This document shows, piece by piece, positions 1 to 6,956 of a DNA stretch of 38,323 bases. The translations under genes and the position numbers were made by a program. The stretch covers positions 1 through 38,323 of the forward strand of contig CACFWQ010000005.1 in assembly GCA_902570055.1 (NCBI GenBank), given 5' to 3'. Below the pieces are notes generated by a model. It saw only the letters and a program-made list of their open reading frames with translations, did no database searches and was not told the origin of the DNA. Within the stretch, counting starts at the first letter, position 1. Every line of letters starts with the position of its first letter. This stretch comes from an uncultured Pelagibacteraceae bacterium. Its GTDB lineage: Bacteria; Pseudomonadota; Alphaproteobacteria; Pelagibacterales; Pelagibacteraceae.

Positions 1-142
1 TAAAAATAGAAAAAAAATACAAAAAAAAAATTTTTTAAACGTTAAGCACAAGTTAAATTATAAAATTAAAAAAATTGATGATTTAAAAAATTTTTTCCTT
101 AACTCAGAATTTAAATACAATAGAGGAGTAAAACTAAAAATT

Positions 143-1141
143 TTGCATATTTCAACTTTTGATGAACGTAATGACTATAGACTTTTCAATATTTCTATAT
201 CTAATAAACTATCAAAAGGTTTTATTAGAAATGGTCATGATGTTATTGATTTTAGTTACAGAAATTATTTAAATAAAAGTCTTATCGTAGATAAAAATGA
301 AACAATAAATAGTAAAGTTTTAACAATTGCTGAAAACTATAGACCGAATTTAATTATCCTTGGCCATAATAACTTTTTATACACAAAAAATATTGAATTT
401 ATTAAATCAAAATATAACAGTAAAATTTCTTTATGGTACGAAGATGCTTTGGGATATAAAGGGGAAGGGCCTAACTGGAAACAAAACTTATCACTAATTG
501 AAAAAAATAACCACTTAATTGATACTTATTTTGTAACAACTCATCCAGACGAGTTAAAAACGACAATAAGAAAAAATAAATTAAATTATTTACCTATACC
601 AGTTGATGAAAATATTGAAGATCTAAAAATTTATGAACAAAAAAATAGATATAAAGACTTATTTTTTGCTTTGAGCCACGGTGTTAATTTTGGAAAATTA
701 AAAAGAGGAAAAAAAGATGAAAGAGAAGCTTTCATAACAAAATTAATTCAAAAATATTCAAATATAAATTATAATATATTAGGTATTGCTAATGAGAATC
801 CAAAATGGAATTATAACTACTATAATGAATTAAATAAATGTAAAATGGCTTTGAATTTAAGTAGAGGCAAACCTTTGAAATTCACCTCTAGTAATAGAAT
901 AGCATCTTTAATTGGTAACGGTATATATACATTTATAGATCAGGGTACTCAGTTTAATAAAATTTTTAATGAAGATGAGGCTGGATCATATAAAAATGTA
1001 GACGATCTCGGTGCAAAAGTTGAAAATTTACTTTCTAAAGAAAATAAGATTAATGAATATGCAAAAAATGGCAAGATTAAATACTTTAAGCTTTTTAATA
1101 ATAAAATAATTTCAAACAATATTATCAATAAAACCTTTTGA
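143..1141 (+). CDS. CgeB-like glycosyltransferase, possibly 5'-incomplete
   Basis: Probable cytoplasmic glycosyltransferase of the GT-B / CgeB-like type, presumably adding a sugar to a surface polysaccharide. The N-terminus has the short beta-strand opening (HISTFDERNDYRLFNIS) of such enzymes, followed by a 'NLIILGHNN' strand. The C-terminal half has an 'ALNLSRGKPLKFTSSNRI' segment and a 'GSYKNVDDL' segment like the nucleotide-sugar half of these proteins. The start is uncertain. TTG at 143 is the only standard start nearby, and a purine-rich AGAGGAG (122-128) lies rather far upstream of it. The same frame stays open to base 2, so the protein could begin outside the window. The gene ends 2 nt before the ATG of the aminotransferase. 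Family assignment is from overall pattern, so the donor and acceptor are unknown. Confidence 0.65.
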   Translation: MHISTFDERNDYRLFNISISNKLSKGFIRNGHDVIDFSYRNYLNKSLIVDKNETINSKVLTIAENYRPNLIILGHNNFLYTKNIEFIKSKYNSKISLWYEDALGYKGEGPNWKQNLSLIEKNNHLIDTYFVTTHPDELKTTIRKNKLNYLPIPVDENIEDLKIYEQKNRYKDLFFALSHGVNFGKLKRGKKDEREAFITKLIQKYSNINYNILGIANENPKWNYNYYNELNKCKMALNLSRGKPLKFTSSNRIASLIGNGIYTFIDQGTQFNKIFNEDEAGSYKNVDDLGAKVENLLSKENKINEYAKNGKIKYFKLFNNKIISNNIINKTF

Positions 1142-1143
1142 TA

Positions 1144-2226
1144 ATGATTAAATTTTTAGACTTAAAAAAACAAGACAGAAAAATTCATAATTTTATTTTA
1201 AGTGATATTAAAAAGATTATTAATAATAATAATTTCATATTAGGAAAATATGTTTATAGCTTTGAAGAGAAATTTGCAAAATTTTGTAACGCAAAATATG
1301 CTATAAGTTGCGCAAATGGTACTGACGCTTTAACTTTGGCACTTAAATCTTTGGATTTACCAAAAAATTCTGAAGTAATAATCCCAGCTATGACTTATTG
1401 TTCAACTGCATTTTCTGTCATAAATGCAAACTTAAAACCAATCCTGGCAGATATAGGTTATTTACAGCCATCTATTTCATTAAAAGAAATTAAAAAAAAA
1501 ATTACTAAAAAAACTAAAGTCATTATGCCTGTTCATTTATACGGATCAGTTGTAAATATTAATACAATTAGAAAAATTATAAAAAATAAAAAAATTTTAA
1601 TAATTGATGATTGCGCACAAGCTCATGGATCAAAATTAAATTCAAAAAAAATTGGATCTATAGCTGATATTTCTTGTTTTAGTTTTTATCCTGGAAAAAA
1701 TTTAGGAGCATATGGAGATGCGGGGATAATTACTACCAATAGCAAGTTCTATAAAGATAAAATAAAAAGTTTAAGAAATTTAGGATCGATAAAAAAATTT
1801 ATTCATAACAATATTGGTATAAATAGTAGAATGGATTCAATACAAGCAGCTGTTTTGACTAGAAAATTACCATTTTTAAATAGCAATAATAAAAAAAGAG
1901 TAAAAATTGCAAATATTTATAAAAATAAAATAAATAATTCAAAAATTATTAAACTAAAATATTCAGAAAATTGCGTATTTCATCAATATGTTATTTTGTG
2001 TAAAAAAAGAAAAAATCTAATAAGATTACTTAAAAAAAATAAAATCGAATTCAGCTTTCATTATCCATATCCAATTCACAAGATAGAAGCATTAAAAGAA
2101 AATTTTAAAAAAAAAAAATTTTTAAATGCTGAAAGACTAGCAAAGGAAGGGCTAAGCTTACCTATTGATCCGAATTTAAGTAATTCAAATTTAAATAAAA
2201 TAATCAAAACATTAAATACTTTTTAA
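1144..2226 (+). CDS. DegT/DnrJ/EryC1/StrS-family PLP sugar aminotransferase
   Basis: PLP-dependent aminotransferase that converts a keto-sugar nucleotide to an amino sugar for polysaccharide synthesis. Landmarks are 'CANGTDAL' near residue 57 (cofactor phosphate), 'DDCAQAHG' near 155 (Asp to the pyridine nitrogen) and 'SFYPGKNLGAYGD' with the Schiff-base Lys at about 185. At 360 aa it has normal family length. A TTG at 1138 overlaps the upstream stop, but ATG at 1144 gives the conventional start MIKFLDLK, so I chose that. Its 3' end overlaps the oppositely transcribed oxidoreductase by 15 bp. A run of 12 A (2107-2118) encodes four Lys near the C-terminus. The family is clear; which sugar it acts on is not. 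Confidence 0.88.
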   Translation: MIKFLDLKKQDRKIHNFILSDIKKIINNNNFILGKYVYSFEEKFAKFCNAKYAISCANGTDALTLALKSLDLPKNSEVIIPAMTYCSTAFSVINANLKPILADIGYLQPSISLKEIKKKITKKTKVIMPVHLYGSVVNINTIRKIIKNKKILIIDDCAQAHGSKLNSKKIGSIADISCFSFYPGKNLGAYGDAGIITTNSKFYKDKIKSLRNLGSIKKFIHNNIGINSRMDSIQAAVLTRKLPFLNSNNKKRVKIANIYKNKINNSKIIKLKYSENCVFHQYVILCKKRKNLIRLLKKNKIEFSFHYPYPIHKIEALKENFKKKKFLNAERLAKEGLSLPIDPNLSNSNLNKIIKTLNTF

Positions 2227-3201
2227 AAATTTTAATATTTTGTATGAAAAATTAAATCCAGTGATAGGGGTACTTTTTTTTTTTAAATTAAGAAAATATT
2301 TAATTTCATTGTCTAAAGCAGAGTTCATATTTATTTTAGGGGAATAATTTTTCCCAAGGTAAATAAAAGCTTTAGAAGTAAAAAATTTTTTTTTAAATTC
2401 TTCAATTTTAGGATATTTTGCATATTTATTATAAATTTTTACAGGTTCTCTAAGATTTATTTCATCAAACAAAAGCATTTTTTTTGAGCCAACTATTGTT
2501 AATCTTCTAATTTTAGTTGGATTAATCCAGCTGTTATTAATATCAAAAAAAATATTATCTAACTTCATATGCAAATTAGATATATCGGGTATATTTTTTT
2601 TTAATATTGAATATTTAACATGGGATATTTTTTTTGGTAATTTTTTGAATAAATTTAGAATTATACTTAAATCATGTGAAGTAAGATCAAATGCTACATT
2701 TACATCATTTCGTATTGGTCCCAAATTTTGCCTTTGAAAATTAATATATAAAATTTTACCTAATTTTTTATTGTTTAGAATTTTTTTTATATATTTAATA
2801 TAATCGTTAAAGCAATAAACATAACCAAACATTAATTTATTATTATTTTTTTTAGCTATTAAATTTAGTTTTTTTAAATCTGAAAGTCTTGTAACACCAG
2901 GTTTTTCTATAAAAATATTTTTATTATTTATTAATGCTTTTTTAGCAATTTTAAAATTTTTAGAAGGCGGTGTTGCGAAAAAAAAATTTTTAATAAATTT
3001 ATTTTTAATTAGATTATTATATTTATTTTCAATTTTTAGAGTATTAAATTTACTTTTTAATGTTTTTGAATTTTTTAAATTTGAATCATGTATAAAAATA
3101 TTTTTGAATTTTAAATTTATAAGTGTTTTGGCAATTACTGTTCCCCAATATCCGCATCCTATGAGCGCTATTTTTTGATTTTTGTCATTAAATGTATACA
3201 T
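2212..3201 (-). CDS. Gfo/Idh/MocA-family NAD(P)-dependent oxidoreductase
   Basis: Sugar or sugar-nucleotide dehydrogenase of the Gfo/Idh/MocA family. The N-terminal Rossmann fold starts with 'ALIGCGYWG' (GxGxxG) at residues 12-20, followed by the family 'EKPG' motif near residue 98. 'AFDLTSHDLSIIL' supplies the catalytic His region. A 'GSKKMLLFDE' segment resembles oxidoreductases of O-antigen clusters. In pathways such as Wbp/Wlb, an enzyme of this family oxidises the sugar that a DegT aminotransferase then aminates, so pairing with the adjacent aminotransferase is plausible. The two genes are convergent, however, not in one operon. Length (329 aa) is normal. The substrate is unknown. Confidence 0.85.
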   Translation of the reverse strand: MYTFNDKNQKIALIGCGYWGTVIAKTLINLKFKNIFIHDSNLKNSKTLKSKFNTLKIENKYNNLIKNKFIKNFFFATPPSKNFKIAKKALINNKNIFIEKPGVTRLSDLKKLNLIAKKNNNKLMFGYVYCFNDYIKYIKKILNNKKLGKILYINFQRQNLGPIRNDVNVAFDLTSHDLSIILNLFKKLPKKISHVKYSILKKNIPDISNLHMKLDNIFFDINNSWINPTKIRRLTIVGSKKMLLFDEINLREPVKIYNKYAKYPKIEEFKKKFFTSKAFIYLGKNYSPKINMNSALDNEIKYFLNLKKKSTPITGFNFSYKILKFLKSI

Positions 3202-3255
3202 ATATATAACTTTTTTTAATATAATTAATTTCTATATTCTATAAATATAATATTT

Positions 3256-4119
3256 ATGAACTTTTCAATAATTATTCCAACATATAGCAATTTTGAATAT
3301 TTAAAATTTTGCATAAATTCTATTATAAAAAACTCTAAGTTTAGTCATGAAATAATTGTACATATAAATGGTCATGATGAAACTACAGAAAATTACCTCA
3401 AGTCTAATAATTTTATTTACACTCAAAGTGATCAAAATATAGGTTTATGCAGTGGTGTTAATAAGGCTGTTAAAAAATCTACTACTGAATATGTAGTTTA
3501 TGCGCATGATGATATGTACTTTCTTCCTGATTGGGATACTCATCTTATTAAAGAAATAGAATTAATGTCTGATAATTTATTTTTTTTATCCAGTATTCAA
3601 TTAAGCCATTATCAGGCAGGCAAGGATGTAATTAATCATATATATTATAATGGTGGTAAAACTATTGATGAATTTAATGAACATAAGATTTTAGATGAAT
3701 TTAAAAAATTAGAATTTTATGATTTGCAAGGTAGTCATTGGGCTCCTCATGTTATGCATAAATCAATTTGGAATAGGGTAGGAGGATTTAGTGAAGAATA
3801 TGACCCTGGTTTTGGATCAGATCCTGATTTAAATATGAAATTATGGAAAATAGGTGTTAGAATATTTAAAGGAGTAAATAAATCTAGAGTTTATCATTTT
3901 GGCTCATTAACAACTAGAAAAAATCTTAACATACAAAGAAATAATGGAAGAAAAACTTTTCTATTAAAATGGAAAATTTCAATTGACTATTTTGTAAAGT
4001 ATTATTTAAGAAGGGGTGAAAAATATAATAATAAATTAACAAGTCCTAAATTTTCTCTATTTTCTTTGATAGAATTAGTTATTTGTAAATTTAAATATTT
4101 TTATTTAAGGATTTTTTAA
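3256..4119 (+). CDS. Glycosyltransferase family 2
   Basis: GT-A fold glycosyltransferase. The start 'FSIIIPTYSNFEYLKFCI' is the canonical GT2 opening strand. 'SDQNIGLCSGVNKAV' corresponds to the nucleotide-binding 'N.G...A.N.G' region, and 'YAHDDMYF' near residue 93 supplies the DxD-like metal-binding acidic pair. 'GSHWAPHVMHKSIWNRVGGF' and 'DPGFGSDPDL' correspond to the acceptor-side 'GG.D' region. It is soluble apart from a short hydrophobic C-terminal end. It is the first gene of a rightward pair, 13 nt before the fucosyltransferase-like gene, and its promoter must lie in the 54-bp divergent gap (3202-3255). Donor and acceptor sugars cannot be read from sequence. Confidence 0.9.
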   Translation: MNFSIIIPTYSNFEYLKFCINSIIKNSKFSHEIIVHINGHDETTENYLKSNNFIYTQSDQNIGLCSGVNKAVKKSTTEYVVYAHDDMYFLPDWDTHLIKEIELMSDNLFFLSSIQLSHYQAGKDVINHIYYNGGKTIDEFNEHKILDEFKKLEFYDLQGSHWAPHVMHKSIWNRVGGFSEEYDPGFGSDPDLNMKLWKIGVRIFKGVNKSRVYHFGSLTTRKNLNIQRNNGRKTFLLKWKISIDYFVKYYLRRGEKYNNKLTSPKFSLFSLIELVICKFKYFYLRIF

Positions 4120-4132
4120 TAATTTTATTACA

Positions 4133-5044
4133 ATGAATACATTAGTAGTTCGTATAGCTGAAGGTTTAGGAAATCAAATGTTTATGTACGCTCATTCATT
4201 TGCCTTATCGAAAAAAATAAATTATAAATTATTAATCGACAATAAAAGTTCTTTTTTTAAAAAAAAAGATATTAAAACATATCTATTACATAACTTTAAT
4301 ATTTCTGCTGAAATAGCTGATGAAAGCCTATTGTTTAATAATAATATTAAAAATTTAAAAAGAAAAATACTTATTAACATTGATAAATTTAAATCAAAAA
4401 AAAAGTTTTTAATTGAAGACAAAGATTTAAATAAATTTACTAAATTCTACCAATATAATACAGACACTTTTCTTAATAATGTACATGTTGAAGGTCATTT
4501 TGAATGTGAAAAGTATTTTGTTCACTATAAAAATGATTTAAAAAAAGAATTTTCTATTAAAAAAAGTCAGAACTTAAAAAATAATTTATTTTTTAATAAT
4601 ATTTTACAAAATAATGAAAATATTGTTTCTATATGTATAAGGCAAAATAGATTTTCAGAAAGATTGGGTAATTACAATAATCCTGGATCCTTAGCCGCAT
4701 CAGAAAAATTTACTAAAGACACTATTGATTATGTATATAGGGCAATTAAGGATATAAGTAATAAAATAAATAAACCTAAATTTTATGTTTGGAGTGACAG
4801 TTTCAAAGGATTAAAAGAATATTTTCCTGAGAATAAATTTATTTTCGTTGATAATAAAGATAATAAAACTATTAATGATTTTTTTTTATTGACTAAATGT
4901 AAAAATTTTATAGTTGGTCCTACTTCGTTCCATTGGTGGGGTGCTTGGCTTTCTGATTATCAAAAAAAAATTTGTTATTTTCCAAAAAATATTAACCCCT
5001 CTAAAAATAAAAACTTTTGGCCTGAAAGTTGGACTGCAATTTAG
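4133..5044 (+). CDS. GT11 alpha-1,2-fucosyltransferase-like protein
   Basis: Resembles glycosyltransferase family 11, which moves fucose from GDP-fucose. The N-terminus carries the diagnostic 'GLGNQMFMYAHSFAL' (residues 12-26) and the C-terminus the 'GPTSFHWWGAWLS' motif. Between them, 'VSICIRQNRFSERLGN' sits where typical members have HxRRGD. Here the His, the second Arg and the Asp are changed, so the exact reaction may differ from classic FutC. At 303 aa it is full length. Its stop (5042-5044) overlaps the stop of the convergent recombinase gene. With the GT2 gene it probably decorates a surface glycan. Confidence 0.83.
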   Translation: MNTLVVRIAEGLGNQMFMYAHSFALSKKINYKLLIDNKSSFFKKKDIKTYLLHNFNISAEIADESLLFNNNIKNLKRKILINIDKFKSKKKFLIEDKDLNKFTKFYQYNTDTFLNNVHVEGHFECEKYFVHYKNDLKKEFSIKKSQNLKNNLFFNNILQNNENIVSICIRQNRFSERLGNYNNPGSLAASEKFTKDTIDYVYRAIKDISNKINKPKFYVWSDSFKGLKEYFPENKFIFVDNKDNKTINDFFLLTKCKNFIVGPTSFHWWGAWLSDYQKKICYFPKNINPSKNKNFWPESWTAI

Positions 5045-5958
5045 ATCTTAATTTTATTTAATGCGTTATTTTTAAATAAATTTGCCTCATGTATATATCT
5101 TCTTACCATTTGAGTTGTTTTGTGGCCTGTCATAGCCATTATATTTCTTTCTTCTGCTCCGGATTCTGCTGCCGATGTTGCAAAACCGGATCTGAGACTA
5201 TGTCCGCCGTATCTATTAGCATCTAAGCCTGAAAGTAATGCATATTTTTTAATTATAAGAGCTACACTTTTATCCGAAATTTTAAAAATTTTGCCTGATA
5301 TAGTTTCAGAATAATCGATCCAATTTTTTAAATTTCTTACTGGGCAAAATAATTTATTTTCAAAGTAGGGGATAGCCTTAATCATACCTTCTGCGGATTG
5401 ATCTGTTTTTGATTTTTTAATGAAAATTTTTATTCCCTCATTAACAAATTCTATATCTTCGTAATCTAGATTTACTAGTTCTGACCTTCTAAAGCCCCCA
5501 GAAAAGCCAATTAGTAATAATGCTTTATCTCTAATTTTCTTTTTTTCAGATTGATTAATTTTATCTATTGCATTAATAATTAACTTTAAATCACTGATTA
5601 ATATAGGTTTTTTTGTCTTTTGTTTACTTCCTTTCGCTCTCTTAATTCCATGTAAATTTTCCATTATTACCGGGTGTTTTGTATCTAGATAATGTCCTTT
5701 TAACTTATGGATAACGCTTATTGATGCTATTCTTCGCTTTAAAGTGCTAAATTTTGAAGTGCTTGACAAGTGTGTAAGATATAATGCTAGTATTTTAGGT
5801 TCTGTGGGCATTGAATTTAAACTATTTTTTGCACAAAATTCTGAAAAGTCTTTATAGTCAGAGCGATAAGCTCTCAGTGTATTGTCAGCCTTTGAATTCT
5901 TTAGATTTTTTAAAGTTTCTATTTCAAGGTTTTTTATGTTAGTTGCTAATTCATTCAT
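5041..5958 (-). CDS. Tyrosine recombinase / phage-type integrase
   Basis: Site-specific tyrosine recombinase with a complete catalytic set: Arg I at R157 (GGFRRSEL), the beta-hairpin Lys at K184 (KSKTDQ), H253-x-x-R256 (GGHSLRSG), H279 (MTGHKT) and nucleophile Y288 (RRYIHEAN). Residues 1-100 form the SAM-like core-binding domain (NTLRAYRSDYKDF). At 305 aa it is the size of XerC/XerD and of small transposon or phage integrases. The 'LRAYRSDYKDF' opening looks more like mobile-element integrases than host XerC/D. It has no recognisable excisionase or phage gene beside it. It lies at the edge of the polysaccharide cassette, tail-to-tail with the fucosyltransferase-like gene. Just upstream of its ATG is a 27-bp palindrome that could be its core site or its operator. 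Confidence 0.93.
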   Translation of the reverse strand: MNELATNIKNLEIETLKNLKNSKADNTLRAYRSDYKDFSEFCAKNSLNSMPTEPKILALYLTHLSSTSKFSTLKRRIASISVIHKLKGHYLDTKHPVIMENLHGIKRAKGSKQKTKKPILISDLKLIINAIDKINQSEKKKIRDKALLLIGFSGGFRRSELVNLDYEDIEFVNEGIKIFIKKSKTDQSAEGMIKAIPYFENKLFCPVRNLKNWIDYSETISGKIFKISDKSVALIIKKYALLSGLDANRYGGHSLRSGFATSAAESGAEERNIMAMTGHKTTQMVRRYIHEANLFKNNALNKIKI

Positions 5959-5963
5959 AATAT

Positions 5964-5990
5964 TTTCCGATAACTATTAATTATCGGAAA
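5964..5990. repeat. Perfect 10-bp inverted repeat, candidate recombinase core site or operator
   Basis: The arms TTTCCGATAA (5964-5973) and TTATCGGAAA (5981-5990) are perfect inverse complements around a 7-nt spacer (5974-5980). The repeat starts 6 bp upstream of the recombinase ATG, in the divergent gap shared with the 60-aa membrane protein. Two 9-13 bp inverted arms around a 6-8 bp centre is the known layout of tyrosine-recombinase core sites. An autoregulatory operator would look much the same. It is not followed by a T-run on either strand and lies at the 5' ends of both genes, which argues against a terminator. I saw no second copy in this window. Confidence 0.6.
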
Positions 5991-6034
5991 TAATATAATA
6001 ACTGATTTTTAATGTCAATAGTATTAATTTCAAT

Positions 6035-6217
6035 ATGGTGCTAAAGATGTATATGGCTAAATATATCCTTATTGGGCTTGGAATTACTTTATTCACGTTT
6101 TTTACTATGCATTTATGGTCTAAAATGTCAGATAAAGCTAAAAACAAGACAATAGCAGCTATATTTGGGCTTATTGCTATTACTTTTGTAGTAGTTTTGA
6201 TCTTATTATTTTTATAA
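6035..6217 (+). CDS. Small two-helix inner-membrane protein, unknown function
   Basis: A 60-aa protein with two predicted membrane helices: roughly residues 10-28 (ILIGLGITLFTFFTMHLW) and 41-60 (AAIFGLIAITFVVVLILLFL). They are joined by a basic linker (SKMSDKAKNKT), giving a hairpin in the inner membrane. ATG codons at 6035, 6047 and 6053 all fit; the third would give MAKYILIGLG. The stop is 2 nt before the ATG of the alkyltransferase gene, so the two are almost certainly co-transcribed and perhaps translationally coupled. I recognise no named family. Function is not inferable from sequence. Confidence 0.7.
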   Translation: MVLKMYMAKYILIGLGITLFTFFTMHLWSKMSDKAKNKTIAAIFGLIAITFVVVLILLFL

Positions 6218-6219
6218 TT

Positions 6220-6489
6220 ATGGAAGGTACTAAATTTCAGTTAAAAGTCTGGAAATACCTTAAAACTATACGTAAAGGAAAGGTAAAAACATATAAAGAG
6301 GTTGCAATTGCCATTAAAAGCCCTAAATCAGCCCGTGCTGTAGCTAATGCATGTGCAAAAAACCCATATGCACCAAAAGTACCCTGCCATAGGGTTATTA
6401 GGTCTGATGGATCTCCTGGTGGATTTTCAGCACAAGGTGGCACTAATACTAAGAAAAAGTTATTAAAAAAGGAGGGTTTTTCTTTCTAA
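6220..6489 (+). CDS. Minimal Ogt-type O6-alkylguanine-DNA alkyltransferase domain protein
   Basis: An 89-aa protein consisting only of the DNA-binding/active-site domain of the methylated-DNA-protein cysteine methyltransferase family. It keeps the alkyl-acceptor Cys in 'VPCHRVI', the helix-turn-helix with the Arg finger (SARAVANACAKNP) and the 'GSPGGFS' loop. It lacks the N-terminal domain of full-length Ogt/Ada (160-180 aa). The Cys separates it from alkyltransferase-like (ATL) proteins, which usually carry Trp there. It is expected to repair O6-alkylguanine or act as a lesion sensor in the cytoplasm. It is the second gene of a two-gene rightward unit behind a small membrane protein and is followed by the unusual 467-bp gap. 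Confidence 0.85.
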   Translation: MEGTKFQLKVWKYLKTIRKGKVKTYKEVAIAIKSPKSARAVANACAKNPYAPKVPCHRVIRSDGSPGGFSAQGGTNTKKKLLKKEGFSF

Positions 6490-6956
6490 AAGTTAGTAAT
6501 ACCAATGATTTTCTGATTATGACCCCTATTTGCTTATCAATTTTAATCTTCACCCTTTAGTTGTACTCTATACATGAATATCGTAAAATGAACCCCTTCT
6601 ATGGGCGTTTAAACACTATATTCTATTTATGCAATGCTCTGAAATATAATTATATTAATGCTTAATTTGATGTTCTAAATTATTTTTTTTTATCTTTTTT
6701 TTCAGATTTAATAGTCTACATATCATTAAATAATAAATAATGTACTCATATAATATCTTATCAATCAAATTTGCTTGATTTTAACAGATTATTTACTTTT
6801 AATTTTAACACTTTAATCTTGATATGTTTATTTTACCTAGTAATATTATATATAATATTTTAGTTTAAGTATAAGTAATTATTCCATAATTTCAAACATA
6901 TATAGTACATATTTAATGTTATTTATAATTATATAGGTAAATATTACTTACCTATT
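6490..6956. other. 467-bp convergent intergenic region without recognisable gene
   Basis: It lies between two convergent genes (ogt-like ending 6489, EamA transporter ending 6957), so no promoter for either is needed here. All frames are densely interrupted by stops. The left third (to about 6640) is less A+T-rich than the rest. It contains a short hairpin-capable stretch around 6591-6609 (AACCCC...GGGCGTT, with one bulge) and isolated GC-rich words such as GACCCC. The right part is nearly pure A+T with T-runs (6682-6712) and ends in a hairpin at 6933-6955. I see no tRNA cloverleaf, no RNase P, tmRNA or SRP RNA signature and no IS remnant. It could be a small RNA locus, a decayed gene or a former integration site. 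Confidence 0.6.
6933..6955 (-). terminator. Hairpin just past the EamA gene stop, weak terminator candidate
   Basis: The arms ATAGGTAA (6933-6940) and TTACCTAT (6948-6955) form a perfect 8-bp stem with a 7-nt loop, immediately after the stop of the leftward EamA transporter gene. The position suits a transcription end. On the minus strand the stem is followed by mixed A/T, not a clean U-run, so intrinsic termination would be weak. It may instead stabilise the mRNA 3' end. Confidence 0.4.

Noticed and set aside
1138-1143. TTG start for the aminotransferase, and likewise TTG at 18488 (heme A synthase) and 31381 (hemB).
   Set aside because: In each case an ATG two codons downstream gives the usual N-terminus, so the extra residues are not supported.
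5964-5990. The palindrome as a transcription terminator.
   Set aside because: It lies between the 5' ends of two divergent genes and has no T-run on either strand.
6493-6535. On the minus strand a stretch containing GGGGTCATAATC looks like a tRNA-Met anticodon arm and could have been an integrase attachment remnant.
   Set aside because: No matching anticodon stem, no acceptor stem and no T-arm can be paired; the resemblance is limited to a few bases.
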